Assembly (NCBI GenBank): GCA_024653875.1
Contig: JANLHE010000350.1
Coordinates: forward strand, 1-7,756
Origin: Acidobacteriota bacterium
GTDB taxonomy: Bacteria > Acidobacteriota > Vicinamibacteria > Vicinamibacterales > SCN-69-37
Length of the DNA: 7,756 nucleotides
Reading direction: 5' to 3'
Numbering within the stretch: the first letter of the stretch is position 1; every line of letters begins with the position of its first letter. Below the pieces are notes generated by a model. The model was not told where the DNA came from. It was given only the letters and a program-made list of their open reading frames with translations, and did not search any database. Both the position numbers and the translations under genes were made by a program. Positions 6,713-7,756 of this stretch are shown in pieces.

Positions 6713-7396
6713 TTGAGAACGGTCCGGCCCAACCAGTCCGACCCTGGCACACTGCTTTTCGGCCTCACCCGCCGGCGAACCCTTGCGTGGCTGTTGGGAC
6801 ACCCGGACCAAGCCTTCTACCTGCGTCAGATTGCCCGTCAAGTCGGCACAGCAGTCGGTGCCACCAGACGGGAATTGGAGCTCCTGACGGCGGCCGGCCT
6901 CCTGACGCGGTCGGTCGACGGACGCCAGGTGTACTTCCAGGCCAACCGCGAATCCCCGATCTTTCCGGAACTGCAGAGCCTGTTCGACAAGACGGTCGGC
7001 TTGGTCGATACAATTCGCGAGGGACTGGCGCCCCTCGCCGATACGATTGACGTCGCCTTTCTCTTCGGCTCAGGCGCGCGCGGCGAACTGCGCGCGTCAA
7101 GCGACATCGACCTCCTCGTCGTCGGGACGGCGCCGTTCGGCGAGGTCGTCGGCGCACTGGCGGCGGCCCAGTCGCGCCTGGGGCGCGACATCAACCCGGC
7201 GGTCTACCCCCCGTCGGAGTTCACGACGAAACTGGACGCGGGTCACCACTTCCTGACCGGCATCCTGGAAGAACCGCGCCTGTTCGTGATCGGAGGAAAC
7301 GATGAGCTTGTCCGACTGGGAGCAACATGGCTGGCTGAGCCGGCACACGACAAGTCGAAGCGAGATCCGCGACCTGCTGGCCGTCGTCGATCGTGA
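6713..7396 (+). CDS. wHTH-MNT nucleotidyltransferase (probable antitoxin of a MNT/HEPN pair)
   Basis: This encodes 227 residues. An N-terminal winged HTH of ArsR-like type spans about residues 14-77, with a recognition region near YLRQIARQVG and a wing near TRSVDGRQVYF. It is followed by a minimal nucleotidyltransferase domain (about 100-195). The polymerase-beta-like motif GSGARGE (119-125) and SDIDLLVV (130-137) supply catalytic Asp131 and Asp133. Asp159 in GRDINPAV may be the third acidic residue. In characterised MNT/HEPN modules, the MNT protein AMPylates and silences the HEPN toxin; here the added HTH suggests a second role in repression. The start is TTG at 6713, because an in-frame TAG lies at 6692-6694 and the next possible in-frame starts would cut into the HTH. 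No Shine-Dalgarno is present. The last 95 bp overlap the HEPN gene in another frame, so the Arg-rich tail after about residue 200 may be dispensable. Confidence 0.85.
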   Translation: MRTVRPNQSDPGTLLFGLTRRRTLAWLLGHPDQAFYLRQIARQVGTAVGATRRELELLTAAGLLTRSVDGRQVYFQANRESPIFPELQSLFDKTVGLVDTIREGLAPLADTIDVAFLFGSGARGELRASSDIDLLVVGTAPFGEVVGALAAAQSRLGRDINPAVYPPSEFTTKLDAGHHFLTGILEEPRLFVIGGNDELVRLGATWLAEPAHDKSKRDPRPAGRRRS

Positions 7397-7754
7397 CCTT
7401 GCCGACAGCGCTGTCTCGAACCTCTCGGCTGATTGGCGAATGAACATCGCCTACAACGCGGCACTTCAGGTGGCCACCGCTGCACTGGCCGCTGCCGGCT
7501 ACCGCGCGGCGCGTGACTCCCACCACTTCCGAGTCATTCAGTCGCTGCGCGAAACGATCGGTGCCGATGCGTCCACGGTGCTGACCTTCGATGCCTTCCG
7601 CAAGAAGCGCAATACTGCCGGGTACGACCGCGCCGGCCTGGTCTCAGATGCCGATGCAGACGCCATGCGCGCCCTCGCGCAGCGCCTGCGCACCGATGTC
7701 GCCGCCTGGCTGAGCGACAATCATGGCGAACTGCTGGTGGATCCCCCTCGATGA
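7302..7754 (+). CDS. HEPN-like protein, partner of the wHTH-MNT gene (probable toxin)
   Basis: This encodes 150 residues. The ATG at 7302 is set by a strong GGAGG at 7292-7296, 5 nt upstream, inside the end of the MNT gene. The protein is almost entirely helical, with helices near 18-37, 45-66, 73-87, 93-108 and 114-136, as in HEPN domains. The HEPN signature region is FRKKRNTAGYDRAG (99-112). Arg103-Asn104 are present, but the position five residues after Arg103, where RX4-6H families have His, is Tyr108. HEPN proteins beside MNT genes are commonly RNase toxins neutralised by AMPylation of a tyrosine. Whether this one retains nuclease activity is doubtful without the His; it could also be a substrate-binding partner of the nucleotidyltransferase. 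The tight overlap indicates co-expression. The stop at 7752-7754 overlaps a following ATG. Confidence 0.75.
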   Translation: MSLSDWEQHGWLSRHTTSRSEIRDLLAVVDRDLADSAVSNLSADWRMNIAYNAALQVATAALAAAGYRAARDSHHFRVIQSLRETIGADASTVLTFDAFRKKRNTAGYDRAGLVSDADADAMRALAQRLRTDVAAWLSDNHGELLVDPPR

Positions 7755-7756
7755 GC
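7751..7756 (+). CDS. Possible start of a third operon gene (cut by window edge)
   Basis: ATGAGC at 7751-7756 overlaps the HEPN stop codon in the ATGA arrangement typical of translationally coupled genes. Only two codons are inside the window, so nothing can be said of the product. It could equally be chance. Confidence 0.3.

Overview
The window is GC-rich chromosomal DNA from a bacterium, most likely a member of the Acidobacteriota, perhaps Vicinamibacteria-like. This placement is an inference. It rests on the GroEL C-terminal region ending in a glycine-rich GGMY tail, on a DUF4097-type protein, and on a secreted protein resembling a family I recall as expanded in Acidobacteriota. No marker in the window settles it.

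Layout, left to right. (1) 1-991, minus strand: a multi-pass membrane protein of the lysylphosphatidylglycerol synthase TM / flippase-like family, running off the left edge. (2) 1062-2159, plus: a membrane-anchored, repeat-rich beta protein of DUF4097 type, divergent from gene 1. (3) 2238-3137: purC (SAICAR synthase, long ADE1-like form), preceded by a promoter-like pair whose 17-bp spacer contains a 14-bp perfect palindrome. Its stop overlaps the start of a 69-residue Fis-type HTH protein (3134-3343). (4) 3417-4349: a secreted protein of unknown function. (5) 4370-4528: an 8-bp tandem repeat, a sigma70-type promoter, a CIRCE operator (HrcA site) and a leader hairpin, followed by groES (4529-4837) and groEL (4862-6493). 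(6) 6494-6607: an AT-rich inverted-repeat island and a strong intrinsic terminator. (7) 6655-7756: a promoter with two dyad elements, then a wHTH-MNT nucleotidyltransferase gene (6713-7396, TTG start nearly at the predicted transcription start). This is overlapped by a HEPN-like gene (7302-7754) and possibly by a third gene starting at 7751.

How the genes work together. groES and groEL form one heat-shock operon under HrcA/CIRCE control and end at the hairpin terminator. purC and the Fis-like gene are translationally coupled. The right-hand module has the architecture of an MNT/HEPN toxin-antitoxin pair, with an added DNA-binding domain on the antitoxin that could autoregulate through the palindrome covering the -10 box. 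This module is the most system-like accessory element here. Its HEPN partner lacks the usual catalytic histidine, having tyrosine in its place, so its activity is uncertain. All other genes look like ordinary chromosomal content.
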